Shown: positions 16,856 to 26,715, counted from the stretch's first letter. The stretch: 64,000 nucleotides of DNA from Bacteroidaceae bacterium (GCA_017617315.1 JAFZWM010000030.1:62001-126000); one strand, 5' to 3'. Notes: generated by a model not told the origin, from the letters alone. Program-made: numbers and translations.

Positions 16856-18529
16856 TTATTTTTTGTCGTTGCCATAAGGATTGCGCTTTTTGAAGAAATC
16901 TTCGAAACGGTCAAAGTTTTCCACTCCATTTTCCTTTGCCCACTTATCGTATTCTTTCTGTAGACGCTCTACAATATCCTTATGGGAAGAAGCTACATCG
17001 TTGTTTTCGCTTCGGTCTTCCTTAATGTTATACAGCTCGGTTGTTTTTGTACGGTAGTTGTATACAAGTTTCCAGTCTCCGTCTCTCACAGCACTGTTTC
17101 CTGCGCGTTCCCAAAACAAAGGAGATGTGCGCTGAACACGGTCATTCTTGCCAAACAGAACAGGGGTCAGGCTCTTGCCCGGGAGTGCATTCGTAGAGTG
17201 TCCCTTGTATGTTTTGGGATATTTTGCTTTTGCAAGGTCGTAGAACGTTGGGGCAAGGTCAATTATGTGACCCACGCCATCAACAATCTTTCCTGCTGGA
17301 ATGTGTCCCGGATACCAAGCGATGAATGGTGCGCTTATTCCACCCTCGTATGGAGCGTTCTTATACTCACGCCATGGCGAGTTTCCGGCTTGCGACCAGT
17401 TGCTGTTCTGGGTGTGCCATGAACCAGCCGTACCAACTTCGCCTGACTTATTTTGCTCGAGTGTACGGGCATCGCTACCTCCCTGTGCGCCATTGTCCGA
17501 CAAGAAGATGATTAGCGTGTTGTCATATCGTCCTACTTCCTTTAGTTTTTCGCTAATCTTGCCGATTTCCTGGTCTACGCGGTCAATCATAGAGGCGAAC
17601 ACCTCCTGTCTGCGCTCGTAGAACTTCTTTTCTGATTCCGGAAGAGAAGCCCATTCTCTTACGCGCTCATCGTGCTTTGTGATGGTTGTGTTGCCGTCGA
17701 TAACGCCAAGTTTCTTTGCATTCTCGAATCTCTTTTGGCGTAGGACGTCCCATCCTTCGCTATATACACCCTTGTATTTCTCGATATCCTCGGGGAGCGA
17801 CTGCAACGGCCAGTGAGGCGCGTTGAATGCAAGGTACAGGAAGAACGGATTATCCTTCTTTGATGCCTCGTCTATAAAGTCGAGAGCATGATTGGTTATG
17901 CTTTCGGTGAGATATTCGTCCTTTTGCAGTGCAACACGCTTGTTGTCGAGGTAGAGTGAATCCCGGAAGTAGTTGATACCGCCGCCGCGACCATTGCTTT
18001 GAATGCTCTGGTCTTTTGGAGCAGCATAATAGTCATGACCACCACGGCCGAATCCATAGAAATGGTCGAATCCTCGCTGGTTTGGCAACTGGTCTGGCTT
18101 GTCGCCGACATGCCATTTTCCCGAAATCAGTGTTGTATAGCCTGCCTGCTGAAGCACTTCGCCAAAGGTTAATGACTCCTTGTTGAGGTAGCCTTGATAT
18201 GGAGGCAGGCCAAGGTCTACATCGAAGTAGCCTATTCCTGCCTTATGCGAGAACTGTCCTGTTATGAGTGACGCTCGGGTTGGGGCACTTATCGAGTTGT
18301 TGTAGAACTGTCGGAAACGGATTCCCTGACTTGCCAGGCGGTCGAGGTTCGGCGTGTGGATATCGGATGCTCCATAAGGGCCGATGTCCGAAAATCCAAG
18401 ATCGTCGACTAATATTAGTATGATGTTTGGACGCTGGTCGTTCTGTTGTGCACTTGCCATTGTTGGCGCGAGTGATGCTGCAAATCCTGTAGCAAGACCT
18501 AATGAATTCAATGTTACGATATTCTTCAT
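16856..18529 (-). CDS. secreted sulfatase, S1 family, Ser-type
   Basis: A 557-residue periplasmic or surface sulfatase (N-terminal signal ending about MASAQQ). The formylglycine site is SAPTRAS, the Ser-x-Pro-x-Arg version that needs an anaerobic radical SAM maturase (anSME); none is present in this window. Metal and sulfate-binding motifs are intact: ILVDDLGFSDIG near the N terminus, GKWHVGDK around residue 141, APHWPL around 235 and SDNGAQGG around 345. Overall it resembles arylsulfatase-like S1 enzymes (possibly the S1_4 group) that hydrolyse aryl, steroid or glycan sulfate esters. The gene is third in an operon behind susC and susD, 12 bases after susD. Confidence 0.93.
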   Translation of the reverse strand: MKNIVTLNSLGLATGFAASLAPTMASAQQNDQRPNIILILVDDLGFSDIGPYGASDIHTPNLDRLASQGIRFRQFYNNSISAPTRASLITGQFSHKAGIGYFDVDLGLPPYQGYLNKESLTFGEVLQQAGYTTLISGKWHVGDKPDQLPNQRGFDHFYGFGRGGHDYYAAPKDQSIQSNGRGGGINYFRDSLYLDNKRVALQKDEYLTESITNHALDFIDEASKKDNPFFLYLAFNAPHWPLQSLPEDIEKYKGVYSEGWDVLRQKRFENAKKLGVIDGNTTITKHDERVREWASLPESEKKFYERRQEVFASMIDRVDQEIGKISEKLKEVGRYDNTLIIFLSDNGAQGGSDARTLEQNKSGEVGTAGSWHTQNSNWSQAGNSPWREYKNAPYEGGISAPFIAWYPGHIPAGKIVDGVGHIIDLAPTFYDLAKAKYPKTYKGHSTNALPGKSLTPVLFGKNDRVQRTSPLFWERAGNSAVRDGDWKLVYNYRTKTTELYNIKEDRSENNDVASSHKDIVERLQKEYDKWAKENGVENFDRFEDFFKKRNPYGNDKK

Positions 18530-18541
18530 AATTTTTCTTTT

Positions 18542-20017
18542 TTATTCCCAGTTAGGGTTTTGTTTTATATTTGGATTTAAATCTATCTCTCTTTGAGGAA
18601 TAGGGAAGTGAATGTGCTTAGGCTGAGCCTGAGTCTTTCCGGCAGCCTTGAGCATTTTAACGTAGTATTCCGAGCCTCGTCGGGCAAGGTCGAACCAACG
18701 CTGATGCTCATAGATGAACTCTTTCCGGCGTTCCTGAAATACTGAGTCGCGGAAATTGTCTTGCGACAGCGATGGGGCAATATCCTGAAGCTTTGAACTT
18801 CCTGCACGCGAGCGTACTTTGTCTACAGCCTTGTAGGCCTCATCCGTTGGACCGCTCAGTTCATTCAGAGCCTCGGCATAGATGAGCAGAATCTCAGAGT
18901 ATCTGAAATAAGGAAAGTTTACAGACGACTCTTTTGGACTGCTGATTGCATTCTCATCGTGATATTTATTCAGAAGAGGAACTCGCAAATGATATGTTTT
19001 GCCATCTGTCGGGCTTACAACGTCTGTTACGAACGAGACATCGCGACGCTTATCTGTTGACTCGAAACTATTGTAGAGGTCGCTTTCCTGATGATATGCG
19101 TCTGCATTTTCACCACTAATTCCGGGAACTTCGTTTGTTGCCGAACGGCATGCAAGATAATTGCCTACATAATTTGAGTAGCCTTGGTATTGTACCGAGA
19201 ATATATGCTCCTTGCCATTCTTCGTGGCTGGGTTGAAGGCATCTGCAAAATCGTTGAATAAATCATACCAGCCAGTATCGATTACTTCCTTTGCCTTGTC
19301 TGCTGCCAGCTGCCATTGCTGGCGAGTTAGATATACCTTGGCCAGAAGAGCCTTTGCCGAACCGGCTGTGGCGCGGCCTGCGTCGCTGGATGAATATTCG
19401 TTGGGAGCAGGCAACTGTTCCGCGTCCTTGAGGTCGTTGATAATCTGTTCATAGACTTCATCCTCTGTAGCTTGTCTTACGTTTAAATTCTCGGTTGTGA
19501 GTGTTGGCGTTTCGTGAAGAACAAGAGGAATATATTTGAACCACCTCACAAGGTTGAAATAGTGCAATGCTCTGAGAAACTTAGCTTCGTTTACAAGTCG
19601 CTTTTGTATATCGGCTGAGATGTTTTCGGCTGGAATGGCTGAAATCTTGTCGATGGCTATGTTTGCGCGGTTAATGGCATCGTAGCTTTCCTTCCAAAGT
19701 TCTTCCATACGATTGTTTGACGCGTCGTGGGTAAGATTAGAAATCGCCCTGACGTGTGAGTTTCGTGCTCTTGGTCCTGCCTCATAGTCGTCGGTTGCCA
19801 TCTCAACTCCGATTTGGATTAGTCCGTTATAAAGCGACTGTCCGGCATCAAAATGCAGTGTTTCATATACTGCGTTCACAGCAGAGATTGCATCGCTCTC
19901 TTTTGTGTAGAAATTCTCGGCAACCAGACTTGATTTAGGCTCTTCATCCAAACTTACGCATGATGAAAGTGAAATGGTTATAGTGCCGATGATAAATAAT
20001 AGTCTTTTATTTTTCAT
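18542..20017 (-). CDS. SusD/RagB family outer membrane lipoprotein
   Basis: A 491-residue surface lipoprotein (lipobox SLSSC at about residues 15-19) that forms the ligand-binding lid on a SusC-type porin. The SusD fold shows in SAVNAVYETLHF, EAKFLRALHYFNLVRWF (the conserved RA.HYF segment, about residue 150), SAKALLAKVYLTRQQW and the C-terminal RKEFIYEHQRWFDLARRG. The length is normal. It begins 14 bases after the susC stop and is followed after 12 bases by the sulfatase, so substrate capture is genetically tied to desulfation. The ligand is unknown. Confidence 0.95.
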   Translation of the reverse strand: MKNKRLLFIIGTITISLSSCVSLDEEPKSSLVAENFYTKESDAISAVNAVYETLHFDAGQSLYNGLIQIGVEMATDDYEAGPRARNSHVRAISNLTHDASNNRMEELWKESYDAINRANIAIDKISAIPAENISADIQKRLVNEAKFLRALHYFNLVRWFKYIPLVLHETPTLTTENLNVRQATEDEVYEQIINDLKDAEQLPAPNEYSSSDAGRATAGSAKALLAKVYLTRQQWQLAADKAKEVIDTGWYDLFNDFADAFNPATKNGKEHIFSVQYQGYSNYVGNYLACRSATNEVPGISGENADAYHQESDLYNSFESTDKRRDVSFVTDVVSPTDGKTYHLRVPLLNKYHDENAISSPKESSVNFPYFRYSEILLIYAEALNELSGPTDEAYKAVDKVRSRAGSSKLQDIAPSLSQDNFRDSVFQERRKEFIYEHQRWFDLARRGSEYYVKMLKAAGKTQAQPKHIHFPIPQREIDLNPNIKQNPNWE

Positions 20018-20031
20018 GTAAAATCCCTTCC

Positions 20032-23000
20032 TTAAAAATTGATTAATAAGCCGAAATTATAAGAACGTGCTATCGGATATATTCCGTAGTCTGTGCCTTG
20101 TGATACAGTGTTGTCGCCAGATGTTACTTCAGGATCGAAACCTGTATACTTTGTTATTGTAAGAAGATTGGTGGCTGAGACATAGAGGCGTAAGGCAGAT
20201 ATGCCGATGGCTCTTACAAATCTTTTGTGGAAATTATATCCCAAGGTTACATTCTTTACTCTTACAAATGAGCCATCTTCTACAAAGCGGTCGGAGAAAA
20301 TTGGCGCAGGGTCGAGTTTTGCTCTTGGCAGAGTGGTGCTCGGATTCGATGCCGTGTACCTGTTGACAGCTTCGGCCGCAGCATTCTGCTGACCTGTGTA
20401 CAGCGCCAGATATTGTGCATTTTGGTTGAAAAGTTTATTCCCAAACTGGCCTGTAATCTGAACATTCAGATCGAATCCTTTATATTCGAAAGAGTTGTTC
20501 AAGCCAAAGATGAAGTCAGGCTGTGCATTGCCAATATCTGTACGGTCGCCAGAAGTGGTGTATGTCTTGTCATTGTTAATATCTTTATATAGCTGGTCGC
20601 CCGCAACAGGTTGTGCAAGACCTGTGTATGTTCCTTTAGTCTCAATCTCATCGGCTTGCAATATGCCGTCGGTTACAGAGCCATAGAATGTACCCAAAGG
20701 CTTGCCTACTTCTACGATATAGTTTCCGCTTATATACGATGTTGCGCCGTTACCGAGGCTCAGCACCTTGTTTCGGTTTAACGAGATGTTGAACGATGTG
20801 TCCCACTTGAACTTACGGATGAAGTTGTGGCTTGTGAATGAGAACTCGAATCCCTGATTAGATACAGAACCGAAATTCTGGAGCGATGAACTAAATCCCG
20901 ATGTCCATGGAATCTCAACGCTAAGAAGTAAGTCGCGAGTTTTCTTATAATAATAGTCTGCACTAACAGACAAGCGTCCTTTGAAGAGTTCGGTATCCAG
21001 ACCAAGGTCGAATTGAGCCGTACTTTCCCATCCGAGCTGGCTGTTTGATATGCGTGCCGGGTTGAAACATGTTACTTTCTGTCCGAAATAGTATGAAGAG
21101 CTGGCAAGTGTTGCAAGCGACTGATAGTTTCCTATCTCCTGATTACCTGTAATACCATAGCTTGCTCGCAACTTTAGGCTGCTGATGGTTCGTGATAATG
21201 GTGCAAAGAAATCTTCCTTGCTTACAGCCCATGAGCCTCCGACTGATGGAAATACGCCCCATTTATTGTCTTTGCCAAATCGTGAAGAGCCATCTGCACG
21301 CAAGCTCACAGAAGCAAAATATTTTTCCTTGAAATTGTAGTTTACACGGCCAAGGTAAGAAATCAGAGTATTTTCACTCTCTGATGAACTTGGTGTCAGT
21401 GCAATTGAGCCACTCTCCAGACTGCTATACTTCAGCTCGTCAGTTACGAAATTTGAAGAACCTGTTTTGGCAGTTTCTATGTGGTCCAACTGTTGTGTGA
21501 AACCAAGCAAGGCGTCAAAGAAATGATTCTTTATTCCAAAGTTGTATGTCAGTGTGTTTTCGTTAAGCCAAGAATATCGGTCTACAAAACCCAACTTCGC
21601 AATACCGTCAGATGAACTTCCTTCGTAGATATACGATGGCACATAGTTGCTTTCTTTTGTACTTTCAGAATTAGCACCAAACTGAACCTTTAGCTTAAGG
21701 TTCTTTATTATTTCCCATTCGGTAAAGGCCGTTGCCAGGATGCTATTCTTTGTATTCTGATTTGTCTGTTCTTTTAGCGAGGCTATAGGGTTAGACAATT
21801 CCATTTCAAAAGGGTTTCGCAGTGTGTAGCTGCCATCCGGCTCGTATATTGTTGCTGTTGCAGGCATAAGGATTATACTGCTTACCACGCCATTTGGGGC
21901 AACATTGGCTTTTGAACGTGCAAGCGATACGTTTACGCCTACATCAATGGTCTTGGAAATCTTTGCAAAGATATTTGCACGACCGCTAAGACGTTTGTAG
22001 CCTGTGTTGATAACTATACCGTCCTGATTGTAATATCCGCCTGACAGGGCATAGCTTATCTTGTCAGAGCCACCTGTTATCGAAAGCTGATGGTTTGTCT
22101 GAATGGCATTGCGGAAGGCTTCATCCTGCCAGTCTGTGCCATTTCCAAGGGCATCAATTTCACTCTGTGTCTTATACTGGTATTCACCAAGATTCGGATA
22201 TGTTTCAGCCAGCACTTCGTTTCTTAAGATGGCGAAGTCGCGGGCACTGATAACATCATATTTCTTTCTTAATGACTGCCATCCCACAGAACCTTCGTAT
22301 GTTACTTTTGTCTTTTGGTTGAACGAACCTTTTTTTGTCGTAACAATTACAACGCCATTGGCACCGCGAGAACCATATATGGCAGTTGCCGAAGCGTCTT
22401 TTAGTACTGTCAGCGATACAATATCGCTTGGATTTATTGATGCCAGAGGATTTATGGCAGAACCCGTTGTTGCTCCGGCTGATGTATTGTTGCTGTAGAT
22501 AGGAAATCCGTCAATAACATACAATGGCTCGTTTCCGCCTTGAACAGAGCTTCCGCCGCGAACACGGATGCTGACGCCGCCACCCGGCTGTCCTGTAGTA
22601 GGAGTAACCTGAATGCCGGCAGTACTTCCTCCGAGTGCAGAGTTGAAGGACGAGGCTGATATCTTGCTAAGATTATCCACATTCACAGCCGACACCGCTC
22701 CAGTCAAGTCGGCCTTCTTCTGCTTGCCGTAGCCAATTACGACAACAGTCTCTATGGCGTTGAAATTCTCGTTTAGGGTTACTTCTATCTCGTCGTTTGT
22801 AACTTCATAGACATCTATCTCCTCATTGTTGTAGCCTGTATAGCTGACAACAAGGGCTGTAGGAAAACTGCTTACGTTGATTTTGAATCTGCCGTCAATG
22901 TCGGTTGTCGTACCTGCGGTAGTTTTGTTGTCGCCTTTAATGCTGACATGCGCGCCAATAATCGGTTCTTGCGTGCGTGAGTCTACCACCTTTCCCTTGA

Positions 23001-23094
23001 GTGTTTGGGCAAAAGTGGTGATGCATCCCCAAAACAGCAAGACTGCAATCAGCAGATAACGAAGAGTCTTAACTTCTTTTTTTACCTCATTCAT
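20032..23094 (-). CDS. SusC/RagA family TonB-dependent outer membrane transporter
   Basis: A 1020-residue TonB-dependent transporter. The start is the ATG at 23094 (MNEVKKEVKTLRYLL, then a hydrophobic signal ending TTFAQ) and not the in-frame ATG 21 codons upstream, because the promoter -7 element overlaps that upstream codon. Domains in order: a carboxypeptidase-D-like N-terminal domain (KGKVVDSRTQEPIIGAHV), a TonB-box/plug region (VVVIGYGKQKKADLTGAV, then GGSSVQGGNEPLYVIDGFP and SATAIYGSRGANGVVIVTTKKG), and a 22-strand barrel ending in SYNFGLLINF. It imports the ligand held by the SusD partner using TonB energy. It is first gene of a five-gene operon with no regulator visible beside it. Confidence 0.95.
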   Translation of the reverse strand: MNEVKKEVKTLRYLLIAVLLFWGCITTFAQTLKGKVVDSRTQEPIIGAHVSIKGDNKTTAGTTTDIDGRFKINVSSFPTALVVSYTGYNNEEIDVYEVTNDEIEVTLNENFNAIETVVVIGYGKQKKADLTGAVSAVNVDNLSKISASSFNSALGGSTAGIQVTPTTGQPGGGVSIRVRGGSSVQGGNEPLYVIDGFPIYSNNTSAGATTGSAINPLASINPSDIVSLTVLKDASATAIYGSRGANGVVIVTTKKGSFNQKTKVTYEGSVGWQSLRKKYDVISARDFAILRNEVLAETYPNLGEYQYKTQSEIDALGNGTDWQDEAFRNAIQTNHQLSITGGSDKISYALSGGYYNQDGIVINTGYKRLSGRANIFAKISKTIDVGVNVSLARSKANVAPNGVVSSIILMPATATIYEPDGSYTLRNPFEMELSNPIASLKEQTNQNTKNSILATAFTEWEIIKNLKLKVQFGANSESTKESNYVPSYIYEGSSSDGIAKLGFVDRYSWLNENTLTYNFGIKNHFFDALLGFTQQLDHIETAKTGSSNFVTDELKYSSLESGSIALTPSSSESENTLISYLGRVNYNFKEKYFASVSLRADGSSRFGKDNKWGVFPSVGGSWAVSKEDFFAPLSRTISSLKLRASYGITGNQEIGNYQSLATLASSSYYFGQKVTCFNPARISNSQLGWESTAQFDLGLDTELFKGRLSVSADYYYKKTRDLLLSVEIPWTSGFSSSLQNFGSVSNQGFEFSFTSHNFIRKFKWDTSFNISLNRNKVLSLGNGATSYISGNYIVEVGKPLGTFYGSVTDGILQADEIETKGTYTGLAQPVAGDQLYKDINNDKTYTTSGDRTDIGNAQPDFIFGLNNSFEYKGFDLNVQITGQFGNKLFNQNAQYLALYTGQQNAAAEAVNRYTASNPSTTLPRAKLDPAPIFSDRFVEDGSFVRVKNVTLGYNFHKRFVRAIGISALRLYVSATNLLTITKYTGFDPEVTSGDNTVSQGTDYGIYPIARSYNFGLLINF

Positions 23095-23154
23095 AGTCTG
23101 TTTTTCTTTAATAATGGTTGTTTGTTCGTAAATTCTAAATGTGTTTGTCGGATG

Positions 23155-23185
23155 CAAAGGTAGGGCGATTTCTCGTGCTGTGAAA
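23155..23185 (-). promoter_or_regulatory. promoter of the susC operon
   Basis: On the minus strand, TACCTTTG (23155-23162) fits TAnnTTTG; 19 bases upstream is TTTC (23182-23185), one base off the -33 TTTG. The leader to the ATG at 23094 would be about 55 bases. Confidence 0.65.
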
Positions 23186-23350
23186 TCCCAGCCTCGTGGT
23201 ATTCAGGCTACAAAAGTTCGGTATGTCAGATGTCTGTAAGCTCCCAATATTGTGGCAGATTTCTCCCCACAGTTTGTTATTTATAATAAAAACTCTTTGA
23301 GAATGTGGACTTTTTTTGGTTTTCTGTAACCTGCTTTTCAAAATATTTTA

Positions 23351-23358
23351 TATTTTTG
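23351..23358 (+). promoter_or_regulatory. promoter -7 element for the flavin reductase gene
   Basis: TATTTTTG fits TAnnTTTG. It leaves a leader of about 80 bases before the ATG at 23447. Confidence 0.5.
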
Positions 23359-23446
23359 TGGAGATTAAAACAATGCAGTTGTCATCGTTCTAATTTCTAA
23401 GTCCTTTCAGAAATTTAATATTTTGTTAAATAAAAACCATTGTCTT

Positions 23447-24136
23447 ATGAAAAAAGTATTATTAGCCGTTGCTATGCTTATTTCGCTTACAGCATGCAGC
23501 GAACAGAAAAAAAGTCAGAACAACGAGAATGTAAATGTAAACGAAAAGGTGCAGGCGAAAGATGTTGAAGGCCGAAAGAATTTCGGAGCACAGCACCCGG
23601 TAATCACTCCGCTGCCTTGCATCATGATTGCAACTTACGACGAGAATCAGGTTCCCGACGTGATGATGGCTGCGTGGGGTGGCCAGTGCGGAATGAATCA
23701 GATTACGTTCGAACTTTCGGCTCACAAGACAACGAGCAACATCCGTCTGAAGAAGGCTTTCACCGTAAGTTTCGCCACTGCCGACGATATTGAGCAGTCA
23801 GACTATTTCGGTCTGGTAAGCGGAAACGATGTGCCGAACAAGGTTGAGCGCGCCGGATTCACGGCAAAGCCAAGTCCAAACGTTGATGCGCCAATCATCG
23901 AGCAGTACAAGCTTACGCTCGAGTGCCGCGTCGTTTCTATGGAGGACAACGACAGAGGCGGAGCGCGCGTCGTGGGCGAGGTGGTAAACTGGAGCGCCGA
24001 CGAGAGCATCCTTACAGATGGCAAGGTTGACCTCACTAAACTCAAGCCTGTTGTCTTCGACTCATCTTCTAACGCATACCGCGTGGTGGGCGACAGCGTA
24101 GGTCAGGCATGGGGCTCTGGCAAGAAGTTCAAGTAA
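23447..24136 (+). CDS. flavin reductase-like split-barrel protein, predicted lipoprotein
   Basis: A 229-residue protein combining a lipoprotein signal (MKKVLLAVAMLISLTAC, lipobox LTAC) with a flavin reductase-like FMN-binding split barrel. Family features are the N-terminal TPLPCIMIATYDENQVPDVMMAAWGG and the middle segment SAHKTTSNIRLKKAFTVSF, where flavin phosphate contacts normally lie. The ATG at 23447 was chosen over an in-frame upstream codon because it starts the signal peptide. Most relatives are cytoplasmic; here the signal and a Lys/Asn/Glu-rich linker put the domain outside the inner membrane. Exported FMN-dependent electron transfer is an inference. The gene stands alone, divergent from susC and 92 bases ahead of metG. 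Confidence 0.8.
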   Translation: MKKVLLAVAMLISLTACSEQKKSQNNENVNVNEKVQAKDVEGRKNFGAQHPVITPLPCIMIATYDENQVPDVMMAAWGGQCGMNQITFELSAHKTTSNIRLKKAFTVSFATADDIEQSDYFGLVSGNDVPNKVERAGFTAKPSPNVDAPIIEQYKLTLECRVVSMEDNDRGGARVVGEVVNWSADESILTDGKVDLTKLKPVVFDSSSNAYRVVGDSVGQAWGSGKKFK

Positions 24137-24183
24137 AAGCCGAAAAAAATATGTTTTGTTTTTTCTTCTTCAAATATTATGTT

Positions 24184-24191
24184 TAATTTTG
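24184..24191 (+). promoter_or_regulatory. promoter -7 element for metG
   Basis: TAATTTTG fits TAnnTTTG and lies 37 bases before the metG ATG. The -33 region lacks a well-spaced TTTG. Confidence 0.5.
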
Positions 24192-24228
24192 CACTCCGAA
24201 AAGAAAACAAATAAAATCAATAATATAG

Positions 24229-26289
24229 ATGGGAGAAAATAAATACAAACGAACCTTGGTTACGTCAGCCCTTCCTTATGCCAACGGCGGCGTGCATATC
24301 GGCCATCTGGCAGGTGTGTATGTTCCTGCGGATATCTATGTGCGCTATCTGCGCCTTAAGAAGAAGGACGTGATGTTTATTGGTGGCTCTGATGAGCACG
24401 GCGTGCCTGTTACTATTCGCGCAAGAAAAGAGGGCATCACCGTGCAGGAGGTGGTAGACCGCTACCATAACATTATCAAAGACTCGTTCGAGAAATTTGG
24501 CATCAGCTTTGATATATATAGTCGCACAACAAGCAAGACTCACCACAAGTTTGCGAGCGACTTCTTCAGAACTCTCTACGATAACGGCAAGTTCATTGAG
24601 CAGACATCAGAACAGTATTACGACGAGCAGACAGGTCATTTCCTGACCGACCGTAATATCCGCGGCGAATGTCCTCACTGCCACGCTGCCGACGCCTATG
24701 GCGACCAGTGCGAGAAGTGCGGCTCAACACTGAGCCCTGAGGAACTTATCAATCCATACAACGCCGAGAGCGGAAATCCGCTGGTAAAGAAGGCTACAAG
24801 CCACTGGTACTTGCCGCTCGATAAGGATCAGCAGTGGCTCGAGAAGTGGATTCTCGAAGACCACAAGGAGTGGCGTAGCAACGTGTACGGACAGTGCAAG
24901 AGCTGGCTCGACGGCGGTCTGAAGCCTCGTGCCGTTACACGCGACCTCGACTGGGGTATTCCTGTGCCTGTTGAGGGTGCAGAAGGAAAGGTTCTTTATG
25001 TGTGGTTCGATGCTCCTATCGGCTACATCTCAAATACAAAGGAACTTTGCGATGCTCATCCGGAGCGCGGCAGCTGGGAGACATGGTGGAAGGATGAATC
25101 AACACGCCTTATCCACTTCATCGGAAAGGACAACATCGTGTTCCACTGCATCGTATTCCCTGCAATGCTTAAGGCTCACGGCGGCTATATTTTGCCAGAC
25201 AACGTGCCAAGCAACGAATTCCTCAACCTTGAGGGCAACAAGATAAGCACAAGCAAGAACTACGCCGTATGGCTCGACGAGTATCTGGTTGACATGCCGG
25301 GCCGTCAGGACGAGTTGCGCTATGTTCTTACAGCCAACGCTCCAGAGACAAAGGACAACGACTTTACTTGGAAGGACTATCAGGCTCGTTGCAACAACGA
25401 ACTTGTAGCCGTTTACGGAAACTTCGTGAACCGCGCTTTGCAGCTCACTCAGAAGTATTACGACGGCATCGTTCCTGCATGTGGAGAGCTTAACGACTAC
25501 GACAAGCAGACTCTTGCTGAGTTCAAGGACGTTAAGGAGAAACTCGAGGCTCTGCTCGAGGCATTCAAGTTCCGCGATGCACAGAAGGAGGCTATGAATC
25601 TTGCCCGAATCGGTAACAAGTACATCGCCGACTGCGAGCCTTGGAAGGTTGTCAAGACCGACCCAGAGCGCGTTAAGACTGTCATCAACATAAGCCTTCA
25701 GCTTACGGCAAATCTTGCCATCGCATTCGAGCCGTTCCTGCCATTCAGCAGCAAGAAACTCCGCGAGATGATTAACATGGAGACATTCGAGTGGGATGCC
25801 CTCGGAAGCACCGACTTGTTGCCAGCAGGCAAGCAGCTTGCAAAGCCATCTCTGTTGTTCGAGAAGATTGAGGACGATGTAATCGACGCTCAGATTAAGA
25901 AACTCGAAGACACGGTCAAGGCTAACGAGGCTGCAAACTACAAGGCTGCGCCGGTTAAGGACTTCATAGACTTTGAGCAGTTCGAGAAACTCGACATTCG
26001 CGTGGGCAAGGTTCTTGCTTGCGAGAAGGTAAAGAAGAGCAAGAAACTCCTGAAGTTCAGCATCGACGACGGAAGCGGCAAGGAGCGCACAATCCTTAGC
26101 GGTATTGCAATGCACTACGAGCCAGAGGAACTTGTAGGCAAGAACGTTCTGTTCGTGGCAAACCTTGCACCTCGTCAGATGATGGGCATGGAGAGCTGCG
26201 GTATGATTCTGAGTGCCGAGAACTTCGACGGTTCGCTTAGCGTAACATCTGTTTTGCGCGACGTTAAGCCAGGTTCACAGGTTGGATAA
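24229..26289 (+). CDS. metG: methionine--tRNA ligase
   Basis: A 686-residue cytoplasmic class I aminoacyl-tRNA synthetase that charges tRNA-Met. The HIGH motif is in [10 protein letters not shown] near residue 22 and the KMSKS equivalent reads KISTS near residue 338. A zinc-binding knuckle with four Cys (CPHC ... CEKC) lies at about 145-165, as in the longer MetRS type. An anticodon-binding helical domain follows, and the C-terminal 110 residues ([21 protein letters not shown]) form the Trbp111-like tRNA-binding domain that dimerises the enzyme. The length is full. A terminator follows 25 bases after the stop. Confidence 0.97.
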   Translation: MGENKYKRTLVTSALPYANGGVHIGHLAGVYVPADIYVRYLRLKKKDVMFIGGSDEHGVPVTIRARKEGITVQEVVDRYHNIIKDSFEKFGISFDIYSRTTSKTHHKFASDFFRTLYDNGKFIEQTSEQYYDEQTGHFLTDRNIRGECPHCHAADAYGDQCEKCGSTLSPEELINPYNAESGNPLVKKATSHWYLPLDKDQQWLEKWILEDHKEWRSNVYGQCKSWLDGGLKPRAVTRDLDWGIPVPVEGAEGKVLYVWFDAPIGYISNTKELCDAHPERGSWETWWKDESTRLIHFIGKDNIVFHCIVFPAMLKAHGGYILPDNVPSNEFLNLEGNKISTSKNYAVWLDEYLVDMPGRQDELRYVLTANAPETKDNDFTWKDYQARCNNELVAVYGNFVNRALQLTQKYYDGIVPACGELNDYDKQTLAEFKDVKEKLEALLEAFKFRDAQKEAMNLARIGNKYIADCEPWKVVKTDPERVKTVINISLQLTANLAIAFEPFLPFSSKKLREMINMETFEWDALGSTDLLPAGKQLAKPSLLFEKIEDDVIDAQIKKLEDTVKANEAANYKAAPVKDFIDFEQFEKLDIRVGKVLACEKVKKSKKLLKFSIDDGSGKERTILSGIAMHYEPEELVGKNVLFVANLAPRQMMGMESCGMILSAENFDGSLSVTSVLRDVKPGSQVG

Positions 26290-26313
26290 TACTTAGTAAA
26301 ATCTGAAATATAA

Positions 26314-26349
26314 AAATAGGGAGCGGATTTTTCCGTTCCCTATTTTTTT
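26314..26349 (+). terminator. intrinsic terminator after metG
   Basis: A 14-pair stem (AAATAGGGAGCGGA with TCCGTTCCCTATTT, one G-T pair) around a T-rich loop, followed by a T tract. Confidence 0.9.
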
Positions 26350-26429
26350 GCATAATAGTGCAGAATTTGTCGCCATTCCCAAAATTACTATTCTTACGCT
26401 TGACAACTGAATATTAAGAACTTAACCAT

Positions 26430-26625
26430 ATTGGTGGGCTACCTTGATAAACTATTGTGGCTTATGTACGGCTTACCTGTGGCTTGGATGTTGCAATGAA
26501 GAAGCTACCTTCCGGCTTGTTTCTCCGAACCTTGAACGTACCTTCCCCGTAGCTACCACGTACCTACCACGTACCTTCCGGCTTACTTGCCTCTATGTTG
26601 AATCTTACTTTCTTCTACCTTGAAA
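26430..26625 (-). repeat. degenerate AAGGTACG repeat element, copy 1
   Basis: Read on the minus strand this stretch is a chain of imperfect units such as AAGTAAGCCG, GGTACGTGGTAG, GTAGCTACGG and AAGGTACGTTCAAGGTTCG. The same units occur in the same order at 61865-62005 on the plus strand. No intact gene covers it. The rest of the 426-base gap between metG and the acyltransferase shows nothing else beyond the metG terminator. A frame through part of it would read like KPEGTW, stop, VRGSYGEGTFKVRRNKPEG, so it may descend from coding repeats. Confidence 0.7.
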
Positions 26626-26715
26626 GTTGCTTTTGGGACAGTTTCCTGCATAACGATTCATTATTTCGCATATTATTGCAAAATCGCGCAGAACACACGA
26701 AAAAGCCGATATCTG

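Larger units (their letters stand above)
23095..23446. other. divergent intergenic region between susC and the flavin reductase gene
   Basis: This 352-base gap holds the susC promoter near its left edge and the flavin reductase promoter at 23351. The part between, about 23190-23340, contains no convincing gene or hairpin. It would be where a regulator of the susC operon binds, but I see no clear palindrome. Confidence 0.6.

Noticed and set aside
23095..23157. Longer susC start 21 codons upstream
   Set aside because: The promoter -7 element overlaps that ATG, and the downstream ATG begins a normal signal peptide.
25099..26115. 338-codon open frame antisense to metG
   Set aside because: Codons mirror the metG reading frame; no promoter, no domain, and metG is complete and certain. 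Similar long antisense frames over GH115 and clpC were dropped for the same reason.
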